Source: an uncultured Bacteroidales bacterium (GTDB lineage Bacteria; Bacteroidota; Bacteroidia; Bacteroidales; UBA932). From it: a stretch of DNA of 45,447 nucleotides. The stretch is taken from positions 1 to 45,447 of the forward strand of contig CALVDM010000019.1 of assembly GCA_944326335.1 (NCBI GenBank), read 5' to 3'. Made by a program: the position numbers and the translations under genes. The notes beneath the pieces were generated by a model. The model was given only the letters and a program-made list of their open reading frames with translations, was not told where the DNA came from and ran no database searches. Each line of letters opens with the position of its first letter. The first letter of the stretch is position 1. Of the stretch, positions 35,742 to 43,130 are shown one piece after another.

Positions 35742-36149
35742 ATGAACAATCTTGTCAAAATATTCGCTCTGGCCCCTGTAATGCTTGCGGGCTTCTGCAC
35801 CGGCTCGGCGGCGCAGGATTTCGATGTGTTCACACCGATTGCGAAATATATCAGGATAGGGGATGCGGACAAGCTTTCCGCATGGTTTGCCGACAACCTC
35901 GAGGTGGCTGTAATATCCAAGGTGACCAACGATTCGAGCCGCAGCCAGGCGAGGCAGATAGTGAAATCGTTCTTCAGCGCGTACAGTCCGAGCACGTTCA
36001 AGATAACGCACCAGGCTTCGGATTCCAACATGAAATATGCCCTTGGGGTGCTGAATGCGGGAGGCGAGAGATTCCTTGTCACGATATTCGTCAATTTCAA
36101 GGGGGATTCATTCTATATACAGCAACTGAAGATAGAACGGCTCGAATAG
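35742..36149 (+). CDS. DUF4783 secreted protein
   Basis: 135-residue protein with a signal peptide (residues 1-24, ending GSAAQDFDVF). I chose the ATG at 35742 because the longer frame upstream overlaps rlmH in antisense. The mature part (IAKYIRIGDADKLSAWFADNLEVAV, KSFFSAYSPSTFKITHQ, RFLVTIFVNFKGDSFYIQQLKIERLE) matches DUF4783, a small NTF2-like family found in Bacteroidota, usually beside rlmH as here. Predicted periplasmic. Function unknown. A sigma-54 promoter-like site begins 2 bases after its stop and points the same way. Confidence 0.85.
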   Translation: MNNLVKIFALAPVMLAGFCTGSAAQDFDVFTPIAKYIRIGDADKLSAWFADNLEVAVISKVTNDSSRSQARQIVKSFFSAYSPSTFKITHQASDSNMKYALGVLNAGGERFLVTIFVNFKGDSFYIQQLKIERLE

Positions 36150-36151
36150 GT

Positions 36152-36168
36152 TTGGCACACCTTTTGCA
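36152..36168 (+). promoter_or_regulatory. Sigma-54 promoter-like site
   Basis: TTGGCAC at 36152-36158 and TTGCA at 36164-36168. GG and GC are 12 bases apart, the strict -24/-12 spacing, and only one base (A for G after TGGCAC) departs from TGGCACG-N4-TTGCA. Predicted transcription start near 36178-36179. No protein gene begins on this strand before 39703. Confidence 0.65.
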
Positions 36169-36177
36169 AAATCTTAT

Positions 36178-36258
36178 AACCGGTTAGTTTAGTTGTTAAT
36201 AATAGGGTTATAGTTCAAGAGGAGGTGACCAAATTTTGGTCACCTCCTCTTGTCTTTC
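36178..36258 (+). ncRNA. Candidate sigma-54-dependent small RNA
   Basis: Inferred transcript of about 75-80 bases from the sigma-54-like site to the end of a perfect 18-bp hairpin (36216-36233 with 36235-36252, single-base centre) followed by TCTTTC. The 5' part is AT-rich and unstructured apart from a possible TATAACC/GGTTATA pairing (36175-36181 with 36206-36212). No open frame with a start codon is seen in it. Existence is inference. Confidence 0.4.
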
Positions 36259-36300
36259 TGCGAAAGACTGGCCTGTCTTAACCCCCTGCGCCCCTCTTGA
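36216..36300 (-). repeat. Dispersed hairpin-rich intergenic element, copy C (shortened, inverted)
   Basis: Reads on the minus strand. It keeps the G-rich segment (GGGGGTTAAGAC), the GTCTTTC-GCA-GAAAGAC hairpin (36252-36268) and the long terminal hairpin (36216-36252), here perfectly paired with an arm related to, but different from, that of copies A and B (GAGGAGGTGACC versus GAGGGTGACAC). The 5' stems of copies A and B are missing. It lies between the convergent DUF4783 and der genes, and the hairpin would stop transcripts on the + strand. Confidence 0.75.
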
Positions 36301-36316
36301 ATTTTTCCCGCTCCGA

Positions 36317-37627
36317 CTATTTCTGCCGGAAGAATATCTGCATCGGGCAACCCTTGAAGTCGAACTTCTCCCTCATCTTGTTTTCGATGAACCGTCTGTA
36401 AGGCTCCTTCACATACTGCGGCAGATTGCAGAAGAATGCGAACTTTGGACTTCTCGTCGGGAGCTGGGTCACGAATTTTATCTTCACATACTTGCCTTTC
36501 CATGCAGGCGGCGGATATTCGCCTACCACAGGCAGCATCTCCTCGTTGAGCTGCGAGGTCGGTATTTTCCTGGAATAGTTGCCGTAGACGTCGGCGGCGG
36601 CGTTGAGCACGTCGAGGATGCGCTGCTTCCTGAGCACTGAAGTGAAAATTATCGGCACGTCGCTGAACGGTGCAAGCCTTGATTTCAGGGCTTCCTCGTA
36701 ACGCTTCATCGTGTTGCTGTCCTTTTCCACGAGGTCCCACTTGTTCACCACTATCACGCAACCTTTCTGGTTCCTCACAATCAGGTTGAATATGCTCATG
36801 TCCTGTGCCTCGAGCCCGGTCTGTGCATCAATCATGAGTATGCAGATGTCCGAATGCTCTATTGCTCGTATGGATCGCATTACGGAGTAGAACTCAAGGT
36901 CTTCGTGAACCTTGGACTTCTTCCTCATCCCGGCCGTGTCGACGAGCATGAACTCGTGTCCGAACTTGTTGTAGTATGTGGCTATGGAATCCCTTGTCGT
37001 GCCTGCGACCGGCGTCACGATGTTCCTCTCGCTGCCGAGAAGCGCGTTAGTCAGGGACGACTTGCCCACGTTCGGCCGTCCGACTATCGTTATCCTCGGA
37101 AGTTCCTGATGCTCGTCCATGTCTTCGGAACTCTCGTCAGGCAGCTTCCTCACTATCTCGTCGAGCAGGTCCCCTGTGCCTCCTCCGTTTGCGGAGGATA
37201 TGCTCCAGACTTCCCCGAGCCCGAGTGAATAGAACTGGAACGAATCATACATCTTCGCCCCGGTGTCCACCTTGTTCACGGCGAGCACCACCGGTTTTCC
37301 GGACCGTCTGAGTATGTCGGCAATCTCGGCATCGTAGTCGGTGATGCCTGTCCCTGCCTCTGTCATGAAAAGTATCAGGTCGGCTTCCTCGATGGCTGCC
37401 AGGACCTGCTTCCTTATCTCTCCTTCGAATACGTCGTCAGAATTGGATGTGTAGCCTCCCGTGTCCACCACGGAGAATACGGTCCCGCACCATTCGCATT
37501 TCCCGTAATGCCTGTCCCTGGTCACTCCGGCGGTTTCGTCAACAATGGCCTGACGCATTCCTACAAGTCTGTTGAAAAGCGTCGATTTTCCTACATTCGG
37601 TCTTCCTACAATGGCTACAAGGCTCAT
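36317..37627 (-). CDS. der: Ribosome-assembly GTPase Der (EngA)
   Basis: 436-residue GTPase with two tandem G domains, needed for 50S subunit maturation. The first P-loop GRPNVGKST is at residues 8-16 with DTGG and NKVD motifs. The second P-loop GRPNVGKSS is at 183-191 with [10 protein letters not shown] and NKWDLVEKD. The KH-like C-terminal domain ends KCG-type, here [15 protein letters not shown]. It overlaps the preceding small membrane protein gene by 4 bases (ATGA), so it is the fourth gene of a leftward run starting at yihA. Confidence 0.98.
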   Translation of the reverse strand: MSLVAIVGRPNVGKSTLFNRLVGMRQAIVDETAGVTRDRHYGKCEWCGTVFSVVDTGGYTSNSDDVFEGEIRKQVLAAIEEADLILFMTEAGTGITDYDAEIADILRRSGKPVVLAVNKVDTGAKMYDSFQFYSLGLGEVWSISSANGGGTGDLLDEIVRKLPDESSEDMDEHQELPRITIVGRPNVGKSSLTNALLGSERNIVTPVAGTTRDSIATYYNKFGHEFMLVDTAGMRKKSKVHEDLEFYSVMRSIRAIEHSDICILMIDAQTGLEAQDMSIFNLIVRNQKGCVIVVNKWDLVEKDSNTMKRYEEALKSRLAPFSDVPIIFTSVLRKQRILDVLNAAADVYGNYSRKIPTSQLNEEMLPVVGEYPPPAWKGKYVKIKFVTQLPTRSPKFAFFCNLPQYVKEPYRRFIENKMREKFDFKGCPMQIFFRQK

Positions 37628-37899
37628 ATCTTCTCTTCTGTTTTTCTGTTAAGGACGAAATCGCAACCCGCACAGTCGGAGCATCCTGCCTCTCCGCACC
37701 CGGGGGTCTGTCCGCCTCTCTTCCTGCCCCAGAGCTTCATCTCGTCTTCCTTCGCGCACTTTATCCCCAGCTTGCGCATCTCCTTGTTCCTGCTGATTTC
37801 AGTTTCGGGAAATTTTCCGTTCTTCCTGAATATTATGTTGAAACACAGTCCGAATACGCTGAGTCCTATGAATACGAGTGCCGCGATGAAAATTTCCAT
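37624..37899 (-). CDS. Small membrane protein with Cys-rich tail
   Basis: 91-residue protein with one N-terminal TM helix (residues 3-22), then a basic segment [24 protein letters not shown], then a tail with four closely spaced cysteines, [12 protein letters not shown] (about 68-79). The helix followed by KNGKFPET and N-x-x-M-R resembles a short Bacteroidota group annotated only as membrane or secreted protein. The cysteine cluster looks like a metal or iron-sulfur site, similar in style to FeoB-associated Cys-rich proteins, but this is inference. It is 4 bases overlapped with der and 5 bases after prs. A real gene is supported by the coupling on both sides. Confidence 0.75.
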   Translation of the reverse strand: MEIFIAALVFIGLSVFGLCFNIIFRKNGKFPETEISRNKEMRKLGIKCAKEDEMKLWGRKRGGQTPGCGEAGCSDCAGCDFVLNRKTEEKI

Positions 37900-37904
37900 G
37901 TATG

Positions 37905-38855
37905 TCAGAATATGAATCCGGGACTTATCGGTTCGTCGTTGTACACCTTATATATTATGCTGGCGAATATGTCGGCAACGGAAAGCACGGTGATTTTGCT
38001 CTTGTCCTTCTCGGGGTTGGATGAGAGCGGGATTGTATCCGTTACGATGACTTCCTCGAGGGCGGAGCTCGCTATCCTCTCGTATGCGTTGCCGGAGAAC
38101 ACGGCATGCGTGGCGCAGGCACGTACGCTCAATGCCCCCATCTCCTTGAGAACGTTGGCTGCCTTGGTGAGCGTGCCCGCCGTGTCTATCATGTCATCGA
38201 CTATTATCACGTTCTTGCCTGCCACGTCTCCGATTGCGGTTATCGACCCCACCACATTCGCCCTTTCGCGCGACTTGTGGCAGATTATCACAGGGCACTG
38301 GAGGTAGCGGGCGTATGCATTGGCCCTCTTTGCCCCGCCCATGTCCGGAGCCGCTATGGCAAGGTTCTCGATTTCCTTCTCTCTGAGGTACGGGAGGAAT
38401 ATGGAGCTTGCATATATATGGTCGACAGGGAAATCGAAGAATCCCTGAATCTGGTCTGCATGAAGGTCGCATGTCATGACCCTGTCGCATCCTGCCGCAT
38501 GGAGGATGTTGGCCACGAGCTTGGCCCCTATGGAGACGCGCGGTTTGTCTTTCCTGTCCTGCCTTGCCCAGCCGAAATAAGGCATCACTGCTATGACACA
38601 GTGTGCAGAAGCCCTTTTGGCTGCATCTATCATGAGGAGAAGCTCGAACAGGTTCTCCACAGGCGGAAATGTCGATTGCACGATGAAGACGGTAGCGCCT
38701 CTGACGCTCTCGTTGAAAGACGGCTGGAATTCCCCGTCGCTGAAGGTCAACACATCAGACTGCCCGAGCTCTATGTTGAGAGACTTGGCAATCTTTTCTG
38801 CCAGGGGCTTGGAACTCCTGCACGCAAATAATTTCATTTTATGCTCGTTGTGCAT
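37905..38855 (-). CDS. prs: Ribose-phosphate pyrophosphokinase
   Basis: 316 residues (or 310 if translation begins at the second Met, 38837, MKLFACRSSKPLAEKIA). It makes PRPP for nucleotide, His and Trp synthesis. Family pieces are SDGEFQPSFNESVRG, MPYFGWARQDRKDKPR (the catalytic flexible loop), TCDLHADQIQGFF, APDMGGAKRANAYA and the PRPP-binding loop VIIVDDMIDTAGTL. It lies between yihA and the small Cys-rich gene. Neither start has a convincing ribosome-binding site, so the N-terminus is uncertain by six residues. Confidence 0.96.
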   Translation of the reverse strand: MHNEHKMKLFACRSSKPLAEKIAKSLNIELGQSDVLTFSDGEFQPSFNESVRGATVFIVQSTFPPVENLFELLLMIDAAKRASAHCVIAVMPYFGWARQDRKDKPRVSIGAKLVANILHAAGCDRVMTCDLHADQIQGFFDFPVDHIYASSIFLPYLREKEIENLAIAAPDMGGAKRANAYARYLQCPVIICHKSRERANVVGSITAIGDVAGKNVIIVDDMIDTAGTLTKAANVLKEMGALSVRACATHAVFSGNAYERIASSALEEVIVTDTIPLSSNPEKDKSKITVLSVADIFASIIYKVYNDEPISPGFIF

Positions 38856-38870
38856 CTCGATATGGTTTAT

Positions 38871-39476
38871 TTAGTTGTCGTTCATGTTCTTGAGTATGGA
38901 TTCTATGTAGCCGAGAATCTCTTCCCTGCCCATCCCGGTCGTCGCCGAGCTCACGAATACGGGCGGCAGCTCTTCCCAGTATTCGAGAATCTGCTGCCTG
39001 TCCTTCTCTATCTGGGCTTCGCGGGTGCTGCTCCCGGTCTTGTCCGCTTTGGTGAAGATGATGGCGAAGGGCACCCTGTTCTCTCCGAGCTCTATGAGGA
39101 AGTCCATGTCTGTCTTGCCGATGTCGTGCCTCGAGTCTATCAGGACGAAAAGCATTGTCAGGTCCGGAGACAGGGATATGTAGTTCCGGATTATCTGGAT
39201 GAGCTTCTGCCGTGCTGTCTTGGACATCTTGGCGTAGCCGTATCCCGGAAGGTCCACGAGATACCACTCCCTGTTTATCAGGAAATGGTTCACGAGCTGG
39301 GTCTTTCCCGGTGTGGCGGAAGTCTGTGCAAGTTTCCTGTTGCCGCAAAGCATGTTTATGAGGGAGGATTTCCCCACATTCGATCTTCCGATGAATGCAA
39401 ATTCGGGAAAAGCCTGCTTCGGCCTTTCCGATATCCTTGTGCTGCTGCCTGCAAATAGAGCTTCCGTAATCTTCAT
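38871..39476 (-). CDS. yihA: Ribosome-biogenesis GTP-binding protein YihA/YsxC (EngB)
   Basis: 201-residue GTPase involved in late 50S assembly. The P-loop GRSNVGKSS is at residues 30-38, G2 is in SATPGKTQ, G3 is DLPGYGYAKMSK and G4 is TKADK, all in EngB-specific context. It starts a leftward run yihA-prs-(Cys-rich)-der, so two ribosome-assembly GTPases bracket the unit. A consensus promoter lies immediately upstream, divergent from xseA. Confidence 0.97.
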   Translation of the reverse strand: MKITEALFAGSSTRISERPKQAFPEFAFIGRSNVGKSSLINMLCGNRKLAQTSATPGKTQLVNHFLINREWYLVDLPGYGYAKMSKTARQKLIQIIRNYISLSPDLTMLFVLIDSRHDIGKTDMDFLIELGENRVPFAIIFTKADKTGSSTREAQIEKDRQQILEYWEELPPVFVSSATTGMGREEILGYIESILKNMNDN

Positions 39477-39498
39477 CAGAGGTTTTTTAAGTCGGGGG

Positions 39499-39531
39499 CA
39501 AAGATAGTATTAATCTGCCTAATATAGCAAA
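39499..39531 (-). promoter_or_regulatory. Promoter of yihA (TTTG-N21-TATCTTTG)
   Basis: Minus strand: TTTG at 39528-39531, 21-base spacer, TATCTTTG at 39499-39506. Both boxes match without mismatch. The ATG follows after 22 bases. Confidence 0.75.
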
Positions 39532-39648
39532 ATTTTGGAAACTGTTTCAAAAATCCGGAATAAATTACTGTGAAAATCACGGAAAAACATTTCGGTCACG
39601 GCATTCCGTCCGTCTGTCAGGTCTCCGATGCCCCGAGTCAAAGGAATT

Positions 39649-39680
39649 TTTGGAAAATTTCAAGACAATTTTTAAATTTA
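39649..39680 (+). promoter_or_regulatory. Probable promoter of xseA-xseB (TTTG-N20-TAAATTTA)
   Basis: TTTG at 39649-39652, 20-base spacer, TAAATTTA at 39673-39680 (one mismatch). Transcription would start near 39687, 16 bases before the xseA ATG. The remaining bases of this 226-base gap, between here and the yihA promoter, show no further feature. Confidence 0.6.
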
Positions 39681-39702
39681 CACAGATATATCCCGGCTGT
39701 TT

Positions 39703-40821
39703 ATGGACGAGAAATACATTGATTTATACGAGCTGCAGACGAGGCTGAAGCATGGTGTCGAAAGCGTTTTCCCGGGCAAGGTGTGGCTCAAGGCGGAAAT
39801 TAGTGCATTGAAGGCGCGCCCGGCCGGGCATTGCTACATGGAGCTTTCCCAGAGTTCGGAATCTGGCATGGTGGCCAAGGCGCAGGCTGTTGTCTGGAGC
39901 TCGAGATACCGGTTCCTTGCCCCGTACTTCAAGTCGGTCACCGGGGCGGACCTTTCCGAGGGGATGGATGTGCTTGTCAGGGTGACCGTGAATTTCAGCC
40001 AGCTGTACGGGCTTTCTCTAGTTATAGACGACATAGACCCTGATTTCACTTTGGGCGAGAAGGAACGGCTGCGCCGGATGACGATAGAACGCCTCGGGAA
40101 GGAAGGCCTCATGGACCTGCAGAAAGAGCTTGCTCTGCCTGTGCTGCCATACCGTCTCGCCGTGATATCGGCTCCCGATGCCGCAGGCTACAGGGACTTC
40201 ATCAGACATCTTGCCGACAACCCATACGGATTCGTTTTCAGCCCGGAACTCTTCCCTGCCGCGATGCAGGGTGCGGAGGCTCCGGCTTCCATAATCGACG
40301 CCCTCGGGCGCATCTTGTCGTCGGACGGCCATTTCGACCTCGTGCTTATAATGAGGGGCGGAGGTGCCAGGCTTGACCTTGCCTGCTTCGACGACTATGA
40401 CCTTGCCGCGGCCATCGCCACTTTCCCGTTGCCGGTGTGTACGGCACTGGGGCATGACCAGGACTTCCATGTGTGCGACATGGTCGCGAACCGGCATCTG
40501 AAGACGCCTACGGCGATGGCGGACGAGCTGATAGGATGCTATGCGGACGAGGATGCCAGGCTGCTCTCGTTCGCATCGAGGTTGAAACTCGCGTTCATGA
40601 ACAAGCTGAACATGATGGAGAACCGGCTGCAGGTGCTCCAGACAAGGATAAGGTCGGCTGACCCGAGGAATATCCTGCAGAGGGGATATGTGCTTGCGGT
40701 GGATGCTGCAGGGGTGCCGTTCAGGCAGGCTTCGGACAGGAAGGCCGGAGACATCGTGTCCCTGATGTTCAGGGACGGGGTGCTGGAATGTGAAGTGAAG
40801 AACGTCAAACTCGGTTCATGA
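39703..40821 (+). CDS. xseA: Exodeoxyribonuclease VII large subunit
   Basis: 372-residue catalytic subunit of exonuclease VII, which degrades single-stranded DNA from both ends. The N-terminal OB domain (VWLKAEISALKARPAGHCYMEL) is followed by the catalytic domain: LAVISAPDAAGYRDFIRHL, GEDPDL-type region here DLVLIMRGGGARLDLACFDDYDLA, and FPLPVCTALGHDQDFHVCDMVA with HLKTPTAMADELI. A short coiled-coil and the terminal beta strand ALILSRGYVLA-type, here NILQRGYVLAVDAAG, complete it. It is shorter than E. coli XseA (456), mainly in the coiled-coil, as is usual in Bacteroidota. The stop overlaps xseB (ATGA). Confidence 0.96.
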   Translation: MDEKYIDLYELQTRLKHGVESVFPGKVWLKAEISALKARPAGHCYMELSQSSESGMVAKAQAVVWSSRYRFLAPYFKSVTGADLSEGMDVLVRVTVNFSQLYGLSLVIDDIDPDFTLGEKERLRRMTIERLGKEGLMDLQKELALPVLPYRLAVISAPDAAGYRDFIRHLADNPYGFVFSPELFPAAMQGAEAPASIIDALGRILSSDGHFDLVLIMRGGGARLDLACFDDYDLAAAIATFPLPVCTALGHDQDFHVCDMVANRHLKTPTAMADELIGCYADEDARLLSFASRLKLAFMNKLNMMENRLQVLQTRIRSADPRNILQRGYVLAVDAAGVPFRQASDRKAGDIVSLMFRDGVLECEVKNVKLGS

Positions 40822-41033
40822 TGGAAAAAGACAGTAATGCCGGAAAGGAGTTCGACTATGCCGCTGCGGTGGAGGAACTCGAGAAGATAGCCCGTAAGGT
40901 TGAGGACCCTGACACCGGGCTCGATGACATAGACAAGTACATAAAGACTGCCGACGAACTCATCGGGAGGTGCCGGAGCTATCTCCGGACCGCCAGGGAG
41001 AAACTGGATTCATCCGGTTATGCCGGGGCGTAG
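40818..41033 (+). CDS. xseB: Exodeoxyribonuclease VII small subunit
   Basis: 71-residue helical-hairpin subunit that wraps the XseA coiled-coil. FDYAAAVEELEKIARKVEDPDTGLDDIDKYIK, split over two helices, is the family core, with LIGRCRSYLRTAREKL after it. The start overlaps the xseA stop by 4 bases. A second in-frame Met immediately follows, so the first residue is uncertain by one. Confidence 0.94.
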   Translation: MMEKDSNAGKEFDYAAAVEELEKIARKVEDPDTGLDDIDKYIKTADELIGRCRSYLRTAREKLDSSGYAGA

Positions 41034-41069
41034 CGTGATTGCGGACAAAGTCTAAAATAACCATACAAT

Positions 41070-43103
41070 ATGGACAGGAATAAAGAAGTGCGGAAAGGAA
41101 AGATGCCGATGATTTACGAGACGGATCCGTGGCTGGCCCCGTACAGGGACGCCATAGACTCCAGGCATCAGAGGATTCTCGATGCGGCCGCCGACATTGC
41201 CGTCGACGGTTCCTTGTCGAAAGGTCTCAACAACCATCTTTACTACGGCATGCATCGCACCGCCGACGGCGGCTGGGTCTTCCGTGAGTGGGCTCCGAAT
41301 GCCACCAAAGTATATCTGATAGGGGAGTTCAACAACTGGAAACGCTCCGAGGCATACGCCCTGAAGCCGGTCGGGGACGGGAACTGGGAGATAACGGTGG
41401 GGCAGATGTTCATCTCGGACGGCACCCTCTACAAGCTGTATGTGGAATGGCCCGGAGGAGGAGGGGAGCGTCTCCCCGCATACACGACAAGGGCTGTACA
41501 GGACCCTGAGACCAAGATGTTCGTCGCCCAGGTCTGGAGTCCTGTCAAGCCTTACCGCTGGAAACACGGCAAACCTGGCAAGAGGGAGCATCCTTTCATC
41601 TACGAATGCCATATTGGCATGAGTTCCGAGCAGGAAAAGGTCTCCACATTCACTGAATTCAGGGAAAACATCCTGCCGATGATTGCCAGGGACGGCTATG
41701 ACACAATCCAGATTATGGCTCTCCAGGAGCATCCGTACTACGGTTCATTCGGTTACCAGGTGTCCAATTTCTATGCACTGAGCTCCCGTTTCGGGACTCC
41801 GGAGGAGTTCAAGGCCCTTGTAGATGCGGCGCATGGTGCCGGGATAGCCGTCGTGATGGACATCGTCCACTCCCATTCTGTGGACAACGAGCTCGAGGGG
41901 CTCGGCAACTTCGACGGGAAGGACGACATGTATTTCTATTCCGGTCCGCGCGGGCGGCATCCTGCATGGGGTTCGAGATGTTTTGACTACGGCCGTCACG
42001 AGACACTCCACTTCCTTCTGTCCAACTGCAAGTTCTGGCTGGAGGAATACCATATCGACGGTTTCAGGTTCGACGGTGTCACGAGCATGCTCTACTGGGA
42101 CCACGGGCTCGGGAAGGACTTCGTAGGCTATGACAACTACTTCAACGGAGGTGTGGACGAGTCTGCCGTCACGTATCTCGCCCTTGCCAACATGCTTGTG
42201 CATGAGCTCAATCCGGATGCGTTCACGATAGCGGAGGATGTGAGCGGCATGGCCGGTCTGGCGGCTCCTTTCGAGGCGGGAGGCGTGGGCTTCGACTTCC
42301 GCATGAGCATGGGAGTGGCAGACCACTGGATAAAGTGGATAAAGGAGCTCCCTGACGAGAAGTGGAGCATGGGGGAGATGTGGTGGCAGCTGACGAACAA
42401 GCGTGCGGACGAGAAGACAATCAGCTACGCAGAGTGCCACGACCAGGCCCTTGTGGGTGACAAGACGATAATATTCAGGCTCATGGACAAGGAGATGTAC
42501 TACTCCATGAACAAGGATTCCGTCTCCGATGTAGTGGACAGGGGCATAGCCCTGCACAAGATGATACGTCTGGTGACCATGGCTACGGCCGGCGACGGGT
42601 ATCTCAATTTCATGGGCAACGAATTCGGGCATCCGGAGTGGATAGACTTCCCGAGGGAAGGCAACGGATGGTCCTACAAATACGCCCGCAGACAGTGGTC
42701 GCTCGCGGAGCCGGATTATCTCCGTTACAGGTATCTCCTGAATTTCGACAATGCGATGATAAGGCTCGGAAAGTCAAAGCATATACTCTCCGCCCGACCG
42801 GAGCTTCTGGTGCAGGACGAAGAGAAAAAAATATTAGTATTCAAAAGAATAAATTGTATCTTTGCGTTCAATTTCAATCCTTGTCTATCTTTTTCAGACT
42901 ATGGGTTTTCGGCTCCGTCCGGCAAGTACAGGGTCGTCCTTGACAGCGACGAGGCCGAATACGATGGATTCTCAAGGATAAGGACGGGGGAAGAGCACCT
43001 TACGATGCCGGAGAAATCCCCTAACGGGAACCCGGGATACGACAGCACTCTCTACCTCTATCTTCCGAGCAGGTGCGCTCTGGTTCTGGAGAAAATAGAT
43101 TGA
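41070..43103 (+). CDS. glgB: 1,4-alpha-glucan branching enzyme
   Basis: 677-residue GH13 enzyme that forms the alpha-1,6 branches of glycogen. The N-terminal CBM48 domain is at about 50-150 (GWVFREWAPNATKVYLIGEF). Catalytic-barrel motifs are DIVHSHS (region I), GFRFDGVTSM with nucleophile D335 (region II), IAEDVSG with acid E389 (region III) and AECHDQ (region IV). The C-terminal beta domain contains an AT-rich patch (about 42825-42900) with a promoter-like -7 box. It is the first of three glycogen genes. The first Met follows xseB by 36 bases, and a later Met at residue 12 or 14 is possible. Confidence 0.95.
   Translation: MDRNKEVRKGKMPMIYETDPWLAPYRDAIDSRHQRILDAAADIAVDGSLSKGLNNHLYYGMHRTADGGWVFREWAPNATKVYLIGEFNNWKRSEAYALKPVGDGNWEITVGQMFISDGTLYKLYVEWPGGGGERLPAYTTRAVQDPETKMFVAQVWSPVKPYRWKHGKPGKREHPFIYECHIGMSSEQEKVSTFTEFRENILPMIARDGYDTIQIMALQEHPYYGSFGYQVSNFYALSSRFGTPEEFKALVDAAHGAGIAVVMDIVHSHSVDNELEGLGNFDGKDDMYFYSGPRGRHPAWGSRCFDYGRHETLHFLLSNCKFWLEEYHIDGFRFDGVTSMLYWDHGLGKDFVGYDNYFNGGVDESAVTYLALANMLVHELNPDAFTIAEDVSGMAGLAAPFEAGGVGFDFRMSMGVADHWIKWIKELPDEKWSMGEMWWQLTNKRADEKTISYAECHDQALVGDKTIIFRLMDKEMYYSMNKDSVSDVVDRGIALHKMIRLVTMATAGDGYLNFMGNEFGHPEWIDFPREGNGWSYKYARRQWSLAEPDYLRYRYLLNFDNAMIRLGKSKHILSARPELLVQDEEKKILVFKRINCIFAFNFNPCLSFSDYGFSAPSGKYRVVLDSDEAEYDGFSRIRTGEEHLTMPEKSPNGNPGYDSTLYLYLPSRCALVLEKID
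42856..42863 (+). promoter_or_regulatory. Candidate internal promoter -7 box within glgB
   Basis: TATCTTTG, an exact TAnnTTTG match, in an AT-rich patch of otherwise GC-rich coding sequence, about 268 bases before the next gene. No TTTG at -33. It could give separate transcription of the debranching enzyme and glycogen synthase genes. Confidence 0.35.
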
Positions 43104-43130
43104 AATTATTAACCTATAATATATTAAATT

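Noticed and set aside
36170-36240. tRNA-like look (D-arm-like GGTTAGTTTAGTTG and T-loop-like GTTCAAG)
   Set aside because: No acceptor stem, anticodon stem or T-stem can be formed around these pieces, so it is not a tRNA gene.
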